Below are positions 32,882-41,395 of a DNA stretch of 64,000 nt, piece by piece. This DNA comes from Enterococcus mundtii (GTDB taxonomy: Bacteria > Bacillota > Bacilli > Lactobacillales > Enterococcaceae). The translations under genes and the position numbers were made by a program. The notes under the pieces were generated by a model. The model was not told where the DNA came from, did no database searches, and saw only the letters and a program-made list of their open reading frames with translations. Within the stretch, counting starts at the first letter, position 1; each line of letters opens with the position of its first letter. The DNA lies in the NCBI RefSeq assembly GCF_013394305.1, contig NZ_AP019811.1, positions 1-64,000 on the forward strand, written 5' to 3'.

Positions 32882-33676
32882 ATGGAAACTAAGTATGTAT
32901 GTAATTTACATACTATATCAAAACATAGATTAAGATATTATGAACACTTAGGTCTGATTAGTCCAAAAAGAAAAGCAAATGGCTATCGAGAATACTTAGT
33001 TACAGATATTAAAAAATTATCGTCAATTATGTTGTTTAGATATTTTGATCTGCCGTTGAATGCTATTGAAAATCTGTTAAATCAAAGAGATATTGAACAG
33101 ACTGTAAATTATCTGTCTGAAGAGTTAATAATGATGGATAAAAAAATAAGTAATCTTTTAGATAAAAAAAAACTTCTACAAAAATATATACAACATATAG
33201 AAAAAACGAAAATTATTCCTAAAAATAAAATTAAGATTCAAAAGATAGAGAAACGATACGCAATTGCAAGTCAAGAAAATTGTTTTAATTTAGATGAATC
33301 ATTCTGTAGATCCAAAGTACTATTTCAAGAGTCTATAAATAGTGTTCCTGTGGATAGGTTAGATTTATATGGAAATATAGTTAAAAGGGAGGGAGGTATA
33401 GAAAAATACCAACCATTATTTTTGTTAAATAACGGTGAAAGAGTATTTGATAAAAATATGATTGTGATTCCGGAGGGAACGTATGCTGAAATTATAGTGA
33501 ATGATCACTTCGATAGAAATGAATTATTGAAAGAGATTGAATATTACACAGATCAACAAGGATATATAATGTCGAATTTCATTTTAGAATCTTATTTAAT
33601 AACCTTTTATGAATCCACAAATATCAAAGAACATGCAACATGTATTCAAGTAAAACTTGAAAAAGTAAATCGTTAA
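32882..33676 (+). CDS. MerR-family regulator with effector-binding domain
   Basis: The 264-residue protein starts at ATG 32882, because AGAGGTGA lies 8 nt before it; a GTG at 32870 overlaps the ribosome site. The N-terminus has the MerR winged helix ('HRLRYYEHLGLISPKRKANGYREY', residues about 12-35) and a long dimer helix (about 75-110). The last 150 residues resemble a GyrI/BmrR-type ligand pocket ('YGNIVKREGG', 'MIVIPEGTYAEIIVN'). It would sense a small molecule and twist the over-long promoter before it. It is the nearest regulator to the toxin genes that begin 270 nt downstream on the same strand, but regulation of them is not shown by the sequence. Confidence 0.8.
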   Translation: METKYVCNLHTISKHRLRYYEHLGLISPKRKANGYREYLVTDIKKLSSIMLFRYFDLPLNAIENLLNQRDIEQTVNYLSEELIMMDKKISNLLDKKKLLQKYIQHIEKTKIIPKNKIKIQKIEKRYAIASQENCFNLDESFCRSKVLFQESINSVPVDRLDLYGNIVKREGGIEKYQPLFLLNNGERVFDKNMIVIPEGTYAEIIVNDHFDRNELLKEIEYYTDQQGYIMSNFILESYLITFYESTNIKEHATCIQVKLEKVNR

Positions 33677-33945
33677 TAAAATTAATAGCAAAGTAAATAA
33701 ATTTAAAGTTAGCAATTAGAAAGAATGCGTGTCTCTTTCTAAAATATATATTAGGAGAAAAGAAGGCGAAGAATGGTTAATTATATCTTAAATAAGGATA
33801 AATATTTATGTTATGTTGAATTCGTTTTTAGTATATGAAGTAGTTTTTAACATGTATTCAAGTAGATCAAACAATAGAAAGCGCTATCGAAAATTAGAGT
33901 AGCAAATGGGTAGACCTGTTCCTAAAATTATTGGAGATGATAGAT

Positions 33946-34848
33946 ATGAAAACCAAGATTCTTTTTACCTTGAGTCCATTGTTTATATTTTCATTGTTTA
34001 TTTTTAATGTTAGAAATGCTGAAGCAGTTACTATCACAAAAATCGAAGACAGTTTAAATCAGATAGGCAACTATTATTATCAAAATGAGCTAGCAGGAAA
34101 AAAAATTGAATGGAGATATGAACTCGATAAAAAGCCCAATTCTGTATCATCAAATGCTGTCGTATACTATACTCCTGATAGTCAATCATTTAAACTAAAT
34201 AAAACTAAATCCGATTTAGTCTACGTAGGAGAAAATGAATTTACTAATAGTACTGAAGTTGAACAAACGAATATTACGACTGATTTTGCTAAAGAGGTAA
34301 CACGCACAGCATCTACGAGTACTACAAAAGGCTTCACTATTAATGGAGAAGGGTTGGCATTTAAACTTCCTCTAAGTATTGGGTCAAATCAAATAACTGG
34401 CAGCTTTAATTCTAGTACAACTAATACACAAACTGAAGCTACTACTGAAACAATAACCTCGGGCGCGCAATCTGTTAAAGTTCCGCCACATAAAACTTAT
34501 AGAGTAGTTGTTTCACTAGAACAAATTGAATTTGAAGGTACAGTTGACTATACTGCGACGGGTAAGGATTTAAAAAATAATATAAATGCTACGGGTTGGT
34601 GGATAGATATTACAGGAAGACCTTATACAAAGCGTTTTGATCTCAGTTATAGTATTGGATCTGAATGGAACAGCTTAAACAACCAGCAAAAAAATGAAAT
34701 TAAAGAAATTAAGATTAATTCAAATAATAATACTATGACTGTTGACGGACAAGCTGAAATCAGAGGTGTTACTGGAACTAGAATGATTGTAAAAACGTAT
34801 GATATTACCAACAAGAATAATATCTTAATTAATCAAAAGTTTCTTTAG
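33946..34848 (+). CDS. ETX/MTX2-family secreted pore-forming toxin
   Basis: The 300-residue protein starts at ATG 33946, with GGAG 9 nt upstream. A signal peptide covers residues 1-28 (cleavage near NAEA). The rest is the aerolysin-like beta-rod fold of the epsilon-toxin/MTX2 family. It has a Ser/Thr-rich amphipathic stretch, 'KLPLSIGSNQITGSFNSSTT' and the following Thr-rich residues (about 140-165), then the family's turn 'VKVPPHKTYRVVVSLEQI' near residues 178-195. Relatives are secreted monomers that assemble into membrane pores in animal or insect cells. It lies upstream of the binary-toxin genes and differs from the haemolysin-like Epx toxins known from enterococci. Target cell is unknown. 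Codon use is very AT-rich. Confidence 0.85.
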   Translation: MKTKILFTLSPLFIFSLFIFNVRNAEAVTITKIEDSLNQIGNYYYQNELAGKKIEWRYELDKKPNSVSSNAVVYYTPDSQSFKLNKTKSDLVYVGENEFTNSTEVEQTNITTDFAKEVTRTASTSTTKGFTINGEGLAFKLPLSIGSNQITGSFNSSTTNTQTEATTETITSGAQSVKVPPHKTYRVVVSLEQIEFEGTVDYTATGKDLKNNINATGWWIDITGRPYTKRFDLSYSIGSEWNSLNNQQKNEIKEIKINSNNNTMTVDGQAEIRGVTGTRMIVKTYDITNKNNILINQKFL

Positions 34849-35192
34849 ATAAAAATGCACTTTCTAAAAAATTTCTGTTGCAAAGATTAAAATATAAATT
34901 AAGTTGCCCAATTTCTGATATAAATGGAGTAAATAACTATGAACTTAATATGAAAATAATTAGTGAAAAAATTTATTATAGTGCCAAAGAATTTTATTCT
35001 AAAATTAACCAATATTTAACTATTTGAATAAAATATATCGTTATTTTATTTTACTCTATTATTATTGCATGTATTTGATTTAATATGAGTACTACTCCAG
35101 TTGTTATTGCTGTAAATCTTGTATCTATCTGTTTTTTTAACTGAAAATGTCTCCACGAAATCAGTTGGAAAATGCCCACTTAATTTATCGTA
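34849..35192. other. Gap with an orphan open frame
   Basis: A frame of about 60 codons (34849-35028, plus strand) continues open past the ETX stop in another frame. It has no start codon or ribosome site and no recognised similarity. It may be a decayed gene tail. The rest is AT-rich with no gene. Confidence 0.35.
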
Positions 35193-35385
35193 GCTACTGT
35201 TTTGCTCTTCCACAAGAAAAGAAGACGCACTTAAATCAAGTACATGCGCCCTATGGGTGATTTGTTCGACAATTGTAGCAGTAAGCATAGGGTCTCTGAA
35301 TGTTTCTTCCCGTCATGTAAACTTCAGATCCGTTGTAATGATCATTGGAATTTTGCCTATTTGTAATCGAGTTTTGATGTATGTA
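35193..35385 (-). pseudogene. IstB (IS21-type) ATPase relic
   Basis: On the minus strand a continuous frame reads 'KIPMIITTDLKFT', then a stop, then 'REETFRDPMLTATIVEQI' and 'THRAHVLDL'. This is the C-terminal part of IS21-family IstB helper proteins. The stop is TGA at a place where relatives have Trp (TGG to TGA). The start and the istA gene are missing. It is evidence of an old insertion within the toxin module. Confidence 0.75.
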
Positions 35386-35543
35386 TCTTCTTTATAATAG
35401 TCATGCTGTTTTTAAGCTTAAACAGTTATGGATATATTACCAATAATAAACATGTCTCAAAAATATAAAAAAATTGTGATAATTTATTAAATTTCATATT
35501 TTTTATATTTAAGTGCTGGGAAAATATAGAAAGGGATATTGTT

Positions 35544-37829
35544 ATGATGAAAAAGATTCTGATAAAATTATTGTTTTTATCGACCATGTTATTATTAAAC
35601 ACTACACTAGTAAATGCGCAAGATTTAACGTCTAACAGTGACCAAACACAAATGAAAAATGGGTTAATCGGACATTATTTTGATGATAATAAGTTTACTA
35701 ATCCTATACTTGTTGGCCCTACACAAAACGAAACCCTATCATTCAGGAAACAGGATACAAATAACTTGATTTCAAAGTCACAAAAATTTTCTTCCTTTCG
35801 TTGGTTTGGTGAAATTAGAAGTCTAGAAGACCAGGATTACCATAGTTTTAAATTGAAAAATGTAGATAACTATAAAATTGAAGTAGATGGAAAACCTATT
35901 AATCTCAAAGATAGTATTAATTTAAAAAAAAATCAACAATACAAATTGAAAATAGAAGCAATATCGAATACTCCATTGTCACTAAATGATATTGAAAGAA
36001 TAAAATTAATTGGATTGGACGTTCACGAAAAGGAACATATTTTCAATAATCAAGAATTATTTATTCCCGAATTGAGTAGTCCTGACTGGCAAAGTATCAT
36101 TGCTAATGCAAGTTCTAATCCTCAATTTAGATTAGAAAATAATAATCCTTTGATAGATAGCGATGGAGATAATATTTATGATGATTGGGAAATTAATGGT
36201 TATACAATACAAAATAGGATAATTGTACCTTGGAAAGATGAGTATGAGAGCTTAGGGTATAAAAAATTTGTTTCTAATCCTTTTGATGCACATACAGCAG
36301 GTGATCCTTATACAGACTATGAGAAGGCTGCCAAAGATATGCCTCTTGCAAATAGCGAAGAAGTATTTAATCCTCTAGTAGCGGCATTCCCTTCTATTAA
36401 TGTTAATTTAGAAAACGTCATCTTATCAAATAATCAAGATTTAACTAACAGTATAGGTTCGAATCATTCTACAAATTGGACATATTCAAATACTACAGGT
36501 GTAGATGTTACAACAGGCTGGCAAGGCGTTGGTCCTAACTTTGGTGTAACTGGGCATTACACACATAGTAATACCGTTGCGAATGAGTGGGGAGGTTCAA
36601 ACGATGACAGTACCCATATAAATTCTGCGGAATCAGCCTATTTAAATGCCAATGTGAGGTACAACAATGTTGGAACCGGAGCGATATATGAAGTAAAGCC
36701 TACAGTTAGTTTTGTACTAAATAATAATACCTTGGGTACCATAAAAGCAAAGGATAACACAACAGCCTTAGCTATATTACCTAATGAAAGCTATCCTAAA
36801 AAAGGGCAAAACGGCATTGCAATTAATACCATGGATGATTTTAATTCTAGACCTATTCCATTAAATAAAGATCAATTATCCACATTTATCTCTAATAAAT
36901 CGCCTATTCTATTAGAAACAAACCAAGTAGAGGGTAAGTATATGATCAAAGATTCAAAAGGAAACATAAAAATAGGGGGCTCTTGGAATGGTGTAGAACA
37001 GCAAGTTAAAAATAAAACATCATCAATCATTATAGATGATGGAGAGTCTGTAGTAGAACGAAGAATTGCGTCTAAAAATTATTCTGACCCAGAAGATAAA
37101 ACCCCGGAGTTAACGTTAAAAGATGCTTTAAAAATAGGATTCAATGATATAAGCGAAAAAGAAGGCAAACTTTTCTATAAAAATAAATCCATAGAAGAAT
37201 ATCACAGTCTCGCCTATTTAGACGAATATACAGCAGATAAAGTAAGAAAACAACTCTCTGATGATGAAGGGATATACAGAGAAGTGAAAGATCTCTATGA
37301 TATAAAAATAGAGCCTAAAATGGCCATCACATTAAAACAACCTAAATTTTATGATAAATCGGAATCAAAAAGAAGTCCTCTTGGAAATCTTAACAGTGTT
37401 GTCACGCATAGAATGGTAGATGATTTGGGTAATGTTGGTGGTGTGTACCAGGCACAGACAACTAACTCTCCCATGAACACTGTTCGATTAGATTTTAGTG
37501 CTGACATATTAAAAAAATTGAACCCAAATTCTAAATACTATATCACATTATCAGTCAAAGCAGATTCTAAATTTCCTACTTCGGCTGTTACTGTTAGAAC
37601 GCTAGGAAACTATGGAACGATGAATGGACCTAATCAAAAATATAATGTTTCATCTGATGGTTATCGAAGAATTTCTGTTTTATATGACCCCGGAGTATGG
37701 GGGGATGGTGAAAATACAATAATGAAGACTTTAGAATTAGCATTTTTTTCAGTTCCAGCGATTTCAGATACTCAAGCGGTCTATTTTAAAGATATATCAG
37801 TCACAGAAGTGGGAGCTTGGAAAAAGTAA
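35544..37829 (+). CDS. Protective-antigen-like binary toxin B component
   Basis: This 761-residue protein has a signal peptide (residues 1-25) and a PA14 domain (about 38-155). Calcium-site motif DSDGDNIYDDWE (205-216) and 'NPLVAAFPSINVNLENVILS' follow, both close to anthrax PA. Then come the PA heptamer/pore domains, with 'YLNANVRYNNVGTGAIYEV' (366-384), Lys401 ('TIKAKDN') and DDF at 431-433. Phe433 matches the PA phi-clamp Phe427, Lys401 matches Lys397 and Asp431 matches Asp425, so translocation residues are kept. From about residue 620 the C-terminus is unlike PA domain 4 and resembles a beta-sandwich carbohydrate-binding module. No furin-type RKKR site is seen between PA14 and the calcium motif. 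The next gene encodes the enzyme subunit. Confidence 0.9.
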   Translation: MMKKILIKLLFLSTMLLLNTTLVNAQDLTSNSDQTQMKNGLIGHYFDDNKFTNPILVGPTQNETLSFRKQDTNNLISKSQKFSSFRWFGEIRSLEDQDYHSFKLKNVDNYKIEVDGKPINLKDSINLKKNQQYKLKIEAISNTPLSLNDIERIKLIGLDVHEKEHIFNNQELFIPELSSPDWQSIIANASSNPQFRLENNNPLIDSDGDNIYDDWEINGYTIQNRIIVPWKDEYESLGYKKFVSNPFDAHTAGDPYTDYEKAAKDMPLANSEEVFNPLVAAFPSINVNLENVILSNNQDLTNSIGSNHSTNWTYSNTTGVDVTTGWQGVGPNFGVTGHYTHSNTVANEWGGSNDDSTHINSAESAYLNANVRYNNVGTGAIYEVKPTVSFVLNNNTLGTIKAKDNTTALAILPNESYPKKGQNGIAINTMDDFNSRPIPLNKDQLSTFISNKSPILLETNQVEGKYMIKDSKGNIKIGGSWNGVEQQVKNKTSSIIIDDGESVVERRIASKNYSDPEDKTPELTLKDALKIGFNDISEKEGKLFYKNKSIEEYHSLAYLDEYTADKVRKQLSDDEGIYREVKDLYDIKIEPKMAITLKQPKFYDKSESKRSPLGNLNSVVTHRMVDDLGNVGGVYQAQTTNSPMNTVRLDFSADILKKLNPNSKYYITLSVKADSKFPTSAVTVRTLGNYGTMNGPNQKYNVSSDGYRRISVLYDPGVWGDGENTIMKTLELAFFSVPAISDTQAVYFKDISVTEVGAWKK

Positions 37830-38308
37830 CTAGTCATTTAGATAGAGTTAAATATTTTAAAACTTAGGAATCTTCTTTCCGTTTGAGATAAATATCTTCA
37901 CTATAATTAAACACATAAAAAAATATTTAGTTATAGTGTTATTCTAAATAGTAATTATTACAAGGAAAGTGAGCAGCCAGATAATTTTATACAAAGTTGC
38001 TAAATTTTGAACTCGTAACTTCAGTTTGTTCATCTGCATTACAAAGGCTGAGATCTGTTACAAATAGCTAGAACAATCGCTTTGTATATTTTTTATCACT
38101 TGTTTGTTAGAGCTTATGGATTCAACAGACTAAAAATTTATCTTTTCAAAAAATAAATTGGGAATAATATGTAGCTAAGTAGGTATTTTTTAGCATAGAA
38201 ACCAATAAATAAAAAATATTTTTCCTGACTTGAGGCTCTGTTGTTTTTCTAAATTAGGACTTATGAAAGCGATACTGTATATTTGTACTGATTTATGAAG
38301 GAGGACTC
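37830..38308. other. AT-rich gap between the B and A components
   Basis: This stretch of about 480 nt has no supported gene. No strong hairpin directly follows the B-component stop, so the two genes could share a transcript. A clear ribosome site, AAGGAGG (38298-38304), stands before the A-component gene at the right end. A leftover open stretch is not convincing. Confidence 0.5.
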
Positions 38309-39718
38309 ATGAAAGTAATATTAGGTATAGTTACAGTAATAGTAATGGGATTAGTATTTCCAAATAATGTCGAAGCTATCCGAGATTATAAGAATAAAGA
38401 TTACGATGAGGCAGTCGATGAGATTATCAGTGAATTTGAATCTTTTAGGGATGAGTTAACAGAACGGGAAGAAGACACACTACGAATATTTGAAAATAAT
38501 ATTAATAAGGCTTCTTCAGCAGCAGATCCACATTTGAATTATCTTCTAAGAGTCACTGGGGGACATTTAGAATCTTTACCAGTAGGATTAACTCCAGAAG
38601 AAATATTAAAAGTCAGCACGATAAAAACGGAAAATAGAACTATTGAAGAACTATTTAGGAGAGAAACTGGGAGAATTAAAGAAGGTCTCTTTTTGTATTC
38701 CTCCTTGTCATCTACAGACTTTTTTATGCCTGAATCGACCTTCTATACTCAAGATAACCCAAATCTTTTATCGGAAGATAGAATTAGATACTTAAGAGAT
38801 AATCTTAAATACGGTGTTTCTAGCGATTTCCTAACGGGAAGTCCTGTTGGAGATGAACCACAAGCTACAGGCTTTTTAAAATATAGAATTAAAATACCTC
38901 CTAATACTCACTTAGTACATTTAAATGATGCAATGGACTATTTAGTGATCAATAAAGGGACTGGCATGGAAGTTAAAAGCATAAGAGTTGCCACTGAAAA
39001 GGGTAAACAAATAATTATAGTCGAAGCAGAGCTTGTTTCAAAGGAAATTGTCGATTCACGAATAACGGAAATTAGTAGAAATATAAATGAAGGAGTTATT
39101 GCTACAACAGAAAATACAAAGTTTAAAGATATTTTCAAGTTAGATTTAACGGGGCGTGGGGCCTCATTAATCGCAGAACAGGCAACAGATATGGTAAACA
39201 AATTCATTGAGTTAATTCCTAAAAATTTGCTAAATCAGGGATTAGAATTTATCAATGAAAAACAAGGAAAAATCATATTTGTAGATCGCCTTCTTGGTTA
39301 CGTAGATGAGGCGATTCCTGCCGGGATATCACTACCCGAAAAACATTCAGAAGTAAATAGGATTAACAAGTCAGCTGGTAGATATAATATTACTAAGCGA
39401 ATGATTGTAATAAATGGTCATGCTTCTGGATCAGCTGGTAAAGAAATGGATTCAGAAAGACTATCACATGAATTTGGACATGTCATAGATAATATGAAAG
39501 GCTTATCTTCCTCGTCTAAAGTTGAATTAATATCAAGTACTGCAGAATTTCAAGATATATATAATGAAGAAAAAAATAATATAAATGAATATGCAGGGAC
39601 AAACAAAGAAGAATTTTTTGCAGAAGCATTTAGATTTTTTTATTCTGGACTAGAATCAAATAAAAACCTGCTTAAAGAACAAGCTCCTAGGACATATGAA
39701 TTTATAAAAAAATTATAA
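38309..39718 (+). CDS. Lethal-factor-like zinc metalloprotease A component
   Basis: This 469-residue protein has a signal peptide at residues 1-23. At about 60-245 it has a VIP2/ADP-ribosyltransferase-like fold ('LFLYSSLSSTD', then 'FLKYRIKIPPNTHLVHL' and 'IIIVEAEL') that lacks the ExE catalytic pair. It is therefore probably inactive and used for docking, as in LF domain II. From about 255 to the end it matches the catalytic domain of anthrax lethal factor: 'GASLIAEQATDMV', then His387-Glu388-Phe-Gly-His391 (HEFGH), Tyr428 and Glu435 in 'YAGTNKEEFFAEAF'. LF has His686, Glu687, His690, Tyr728 and Glu735 in the same order and spacing. The large PA-binding domain I of LF is missing. A cytosolic protease delivered by the B component is the likely role. 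Confidence 0.9.
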   Translation: MKVILGIVTVIVMGLVFPNNVEAIRDYKNKDYDEAVDEIISEFESFRDELTEREEDTLRIFENNINKASSAADPHLNYLLRVTGGHLESLPVGLTPEEILKVSTIKTENRTIEELFRRETGRIKEGLFLYSSLSSTDFFMPESTFYTQDNPNLLSEDRIRYLRDNLKYGVSSDFLTGSPVGDEPQATGFLKYRIKIPPNTHLVHLNDAMDYLVINKGTGMEVKSIRVATEKGKQIIIVEAELVSKEIVDSRITEISRNINEGVIATTENTKFKDIFKLDLTGRGASLIAEQATDMVNKFIELIPKNLLNQGLEFINEKQGKIIFVDRLLGYVDEAIPAGISLPEKHSEVNRINKSAGRYNITKRMIVINGHASGSAGKEMDSERLSHEFGHVIDNMKGLSSSSKVELISSTAEFQDIYNEEKNNINEYAGTNKEEFFAEAFRFFYSGLESNKNLLKEQAPRTYEFIKKL

Positions 39719-39728
39719 TTGAACAAGG

Positions 39729-39797
39729 TAAAAAAGAGGCTACCAGTTGTTGTCGTTCCGCTTTAAACATATTAACTTTGTTGAACAGCCTTTTTAT
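39729..39797 (+). terminator. Possible terminator after the A-component gene
   Basis: AAAAAGAGGCT and AGCCTTTTT could pair, with a long loop. Weak evidence; it lies about 10 nt past the stop codon at 39718. Confidence 0.35.
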
Positions 39798-40174
39798 CAG
39801 AACTCTCTCTAAAGGTTGATCTAGTCTCCCTATAATCCATGTTGTACATGATAGCCAATCTATAAATACATTATTGATAAATCAAAACTAAATAAACTTA
39901 AAAAGTTAAAATAATAAGTATCCAAGAAAATTTTGATACTAAAGCACCTCATTAAATAGCGTGTTCAGAAAACAAGATTTTAAAGATACAAAAATCGTTT
40001 TTCGTATCAAGAAAGAAATTTAATTTATTATATTACTCTTTTAACATTATATAATTGCTGGTTCATTATTTTCCGAGTCTATAAAAAAATGAAAACGTTA
40101 TCTTTATTGTGATAGAATAAAATTAAACTAGAACTGTTAACTAAATTTCAAGAATAATAAACGGAGGCTCCATT
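39798..40174. other. AT-rich gap before the lectin-like gene
   Basis: No gene is supported here. A promoter is likely near 40110-40130 (TTGTGATAGAAT-like). The same TTGTGATA string occurs before the B-component gene (about 35475), so the two may share a regulator. The case is weak. Confidence 0.4.
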
Positions 40175-40687
40175 ATGAAAAAAATAGTTTTCTCGATTGT
40201 GTGTCTATTAGGTTTCTTATCTGTAGGATTCTTAGGTCAAAAAGTTCAAGCATCAGCAACACTCCCAAGTAGCTATTACCAAATTAGACCGATTTCTAAT
40301 AAAAATATTTTCGTTAGTAATCACGATTTCTCATTAATAAATGTCAACAAGGATTTAAACAAATTTGAAGTGAGCTATTTAGATTTTAAAGATGGATATA
40401 GTATTTATTCTCAGTGGGGAGAAGGACGTGTTAGTTGGACAGGTAAACAGGGTTTAGGAAACCTGGTATACGATGAAACAAACAATTTAAACAATGTTAA
40501 TTTATGGACCATTGATAAAGTTCCTGGTAAAGAAAACCAATATTTTATTCGGAGTAAGCAAAATCCAGAAATGGTATGGGATGTTCATAATGGTAACGCA
40601 AACGTTGGGGGACAGATTAAGGTAGAAAAACAACATCCTGAGAATAGTCCATACAGAGAATTTCAATATTTTATGTTTACAGAGTAA
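40175..40687 (+). CDS. Secreted ricin-type beta-trefoil protein
   Basis: This 170-residue protein has a signal peptide (residues 1-29) and a single domain. 'SYYQIRPISNKNIFVS', 'NLWTIDKVPGKENQYFIRSKQNPEMVWDVHNG' and 'QFQYF'-like ends show the repeated Q-x-W/F strand pattern of a ricin B or haemagglutinin-type beta-trefoil. Such domains usually bind sugars. The gene has CGGAGG at the right distance before its start and a strong terminator after it, so it is transcribed separately. As the last secreted gene of the toxin group, it might aid cell or mucosal binding, but its partner cannot be shown from sequence. AT-rich like its neighbours. Confidence 0.7.
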   Translation: MKKIVFSIVCLLGFLSVGFLGQKVQASATLPSSYYQIRPISNKNIFVSNHDFSLINVNKDLNKFEVSYLDFKDGYSIYSQWGEGRVSWTGKQGLGNLVYDETNNLNNVNLWTIDKVPGKENQYFIRSKQNPEMVWDVHNGNANVGGQIKVEKQHPENSPYREFQYFMFTE

Positions 40688-40774
40688 GTTATTACATTTC
40701 ACTGAACTGTAAAGCTATTAGAAAATAAATATTTGCTGGCTTTTTTAAGTAATTAAGTATGTTATTCTCACCTC

Positions 40775-40820
40775 ATCCTAGTTGTAAATACAAAAATACA
40801 TTTGTATTTACAACTAGGAT
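40775..40820 (+). terminator. Perfect 20-bp terminator stem after the lectin-like gene
   Basis: Positions 40775-40794 and 40801-40820 are exactly complementary with a 6-nt loop; TTTCTCT follows. It may mark the end of the toxin region. Confidence 0.9.
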
Positions 40821-40864
40821 TTTCTCTACACAGGAAGATAGCCAGACAACAGTCTGACTATAAA

Positions 40865-40950
40865 ATAACTACTTATTTTTTCGTTTAGTAGTTGGAAGTA
40901 TTGGGCAATGAATTGATAACAATTTCCACAATTTTTAAAATGATAATGAT
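40865..40950 (-). pseudogene. Fragment of the zinc-ribbon gene
   Basis: On the minus strand 'KNCGNCYQFI' and 'QYFQLLNEK' repeat the end of the 68-codon gene relic at 50556-50759, with a shifted tail. About 90 nt at over 80 percent identity by eye. It is a duplicated remnant left by recombination. Confidence 0.7.
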
Positions 40951-41116
40951 ATAAAATAAAGTCATCCAGATCGAAGATTCGCATTGATCAAACTTTGTCG
41001 CAACTTTCTTCGAAAGAAAAATACTACAATAAGTAGTTATTAAACTTCCTAATAAATCAGGACGCGCTATGATAGCAGCTATTAAAAAACTAATAGAAAT
41101 GTATCCTTAAGGAGTA

Positions 41117-41395
41117 ATATCTATTACTTGTGATCGCGGGATTTGATTTGTAAATCAATTCCAAGTCGGGCTTATTGAAGGCACCTTCGGGTGCAACATT
41201 TACTACGCAAACCCGTATGTACCTCATGAACATGGTTCTACCGAAAATCATAATGGATTACTTAGAAAATATTTCCCTAAATCGTTTAATTTAAAAAATG
41301 TCTCACAACGTATCGTCGATAATGCTGTAGAAAGATTGAATAATCGACCAAGAAAATTATAAAGTGAAAACACCAGTCTCAAAATTTAAATTAGA
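41117..41395 (+). pseudogene. IS30-family transposase relic
   Basis: The plus strand encodes 'SITCDRG', a stop, then 'FVNQFQVGLIEGTFGCNIYY', 'PYVPHEHGSTENHNGLLRKY' and 'RLNNRPRKL'. This is the C-terminal catalytic part of an IS30-type transposase, with the 'TENHNG' Glu-region of the DDE set. Nonsense and frameshift changes inactivate it, and the start is missing. Confidence 0.8.

Noticed and set aside
33946-34848. An Epx-type (haemolysin-like) enterococcal pore toxin
   Set aside because: The Thr/Ser-rich amphipathic stretch and the VPPHKTYRVVV motif fit ETX/MTX2, not the haemolysin family.
35046-35288. An 80-codon leftward gene
   Set aside because: The first 30 codons are the tail of IstB behind a nonsense codon and the rest is unrelated, so it is a relic and not a gene.
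38309-39055. ADP-ribosyltransferase activity for the A component
   Set aside because: The VIP2-like fold is recognisable, but the ExE catalytic pair is missing and the Ser-rich motif is altered; the metalloprotease domain is the intact part.
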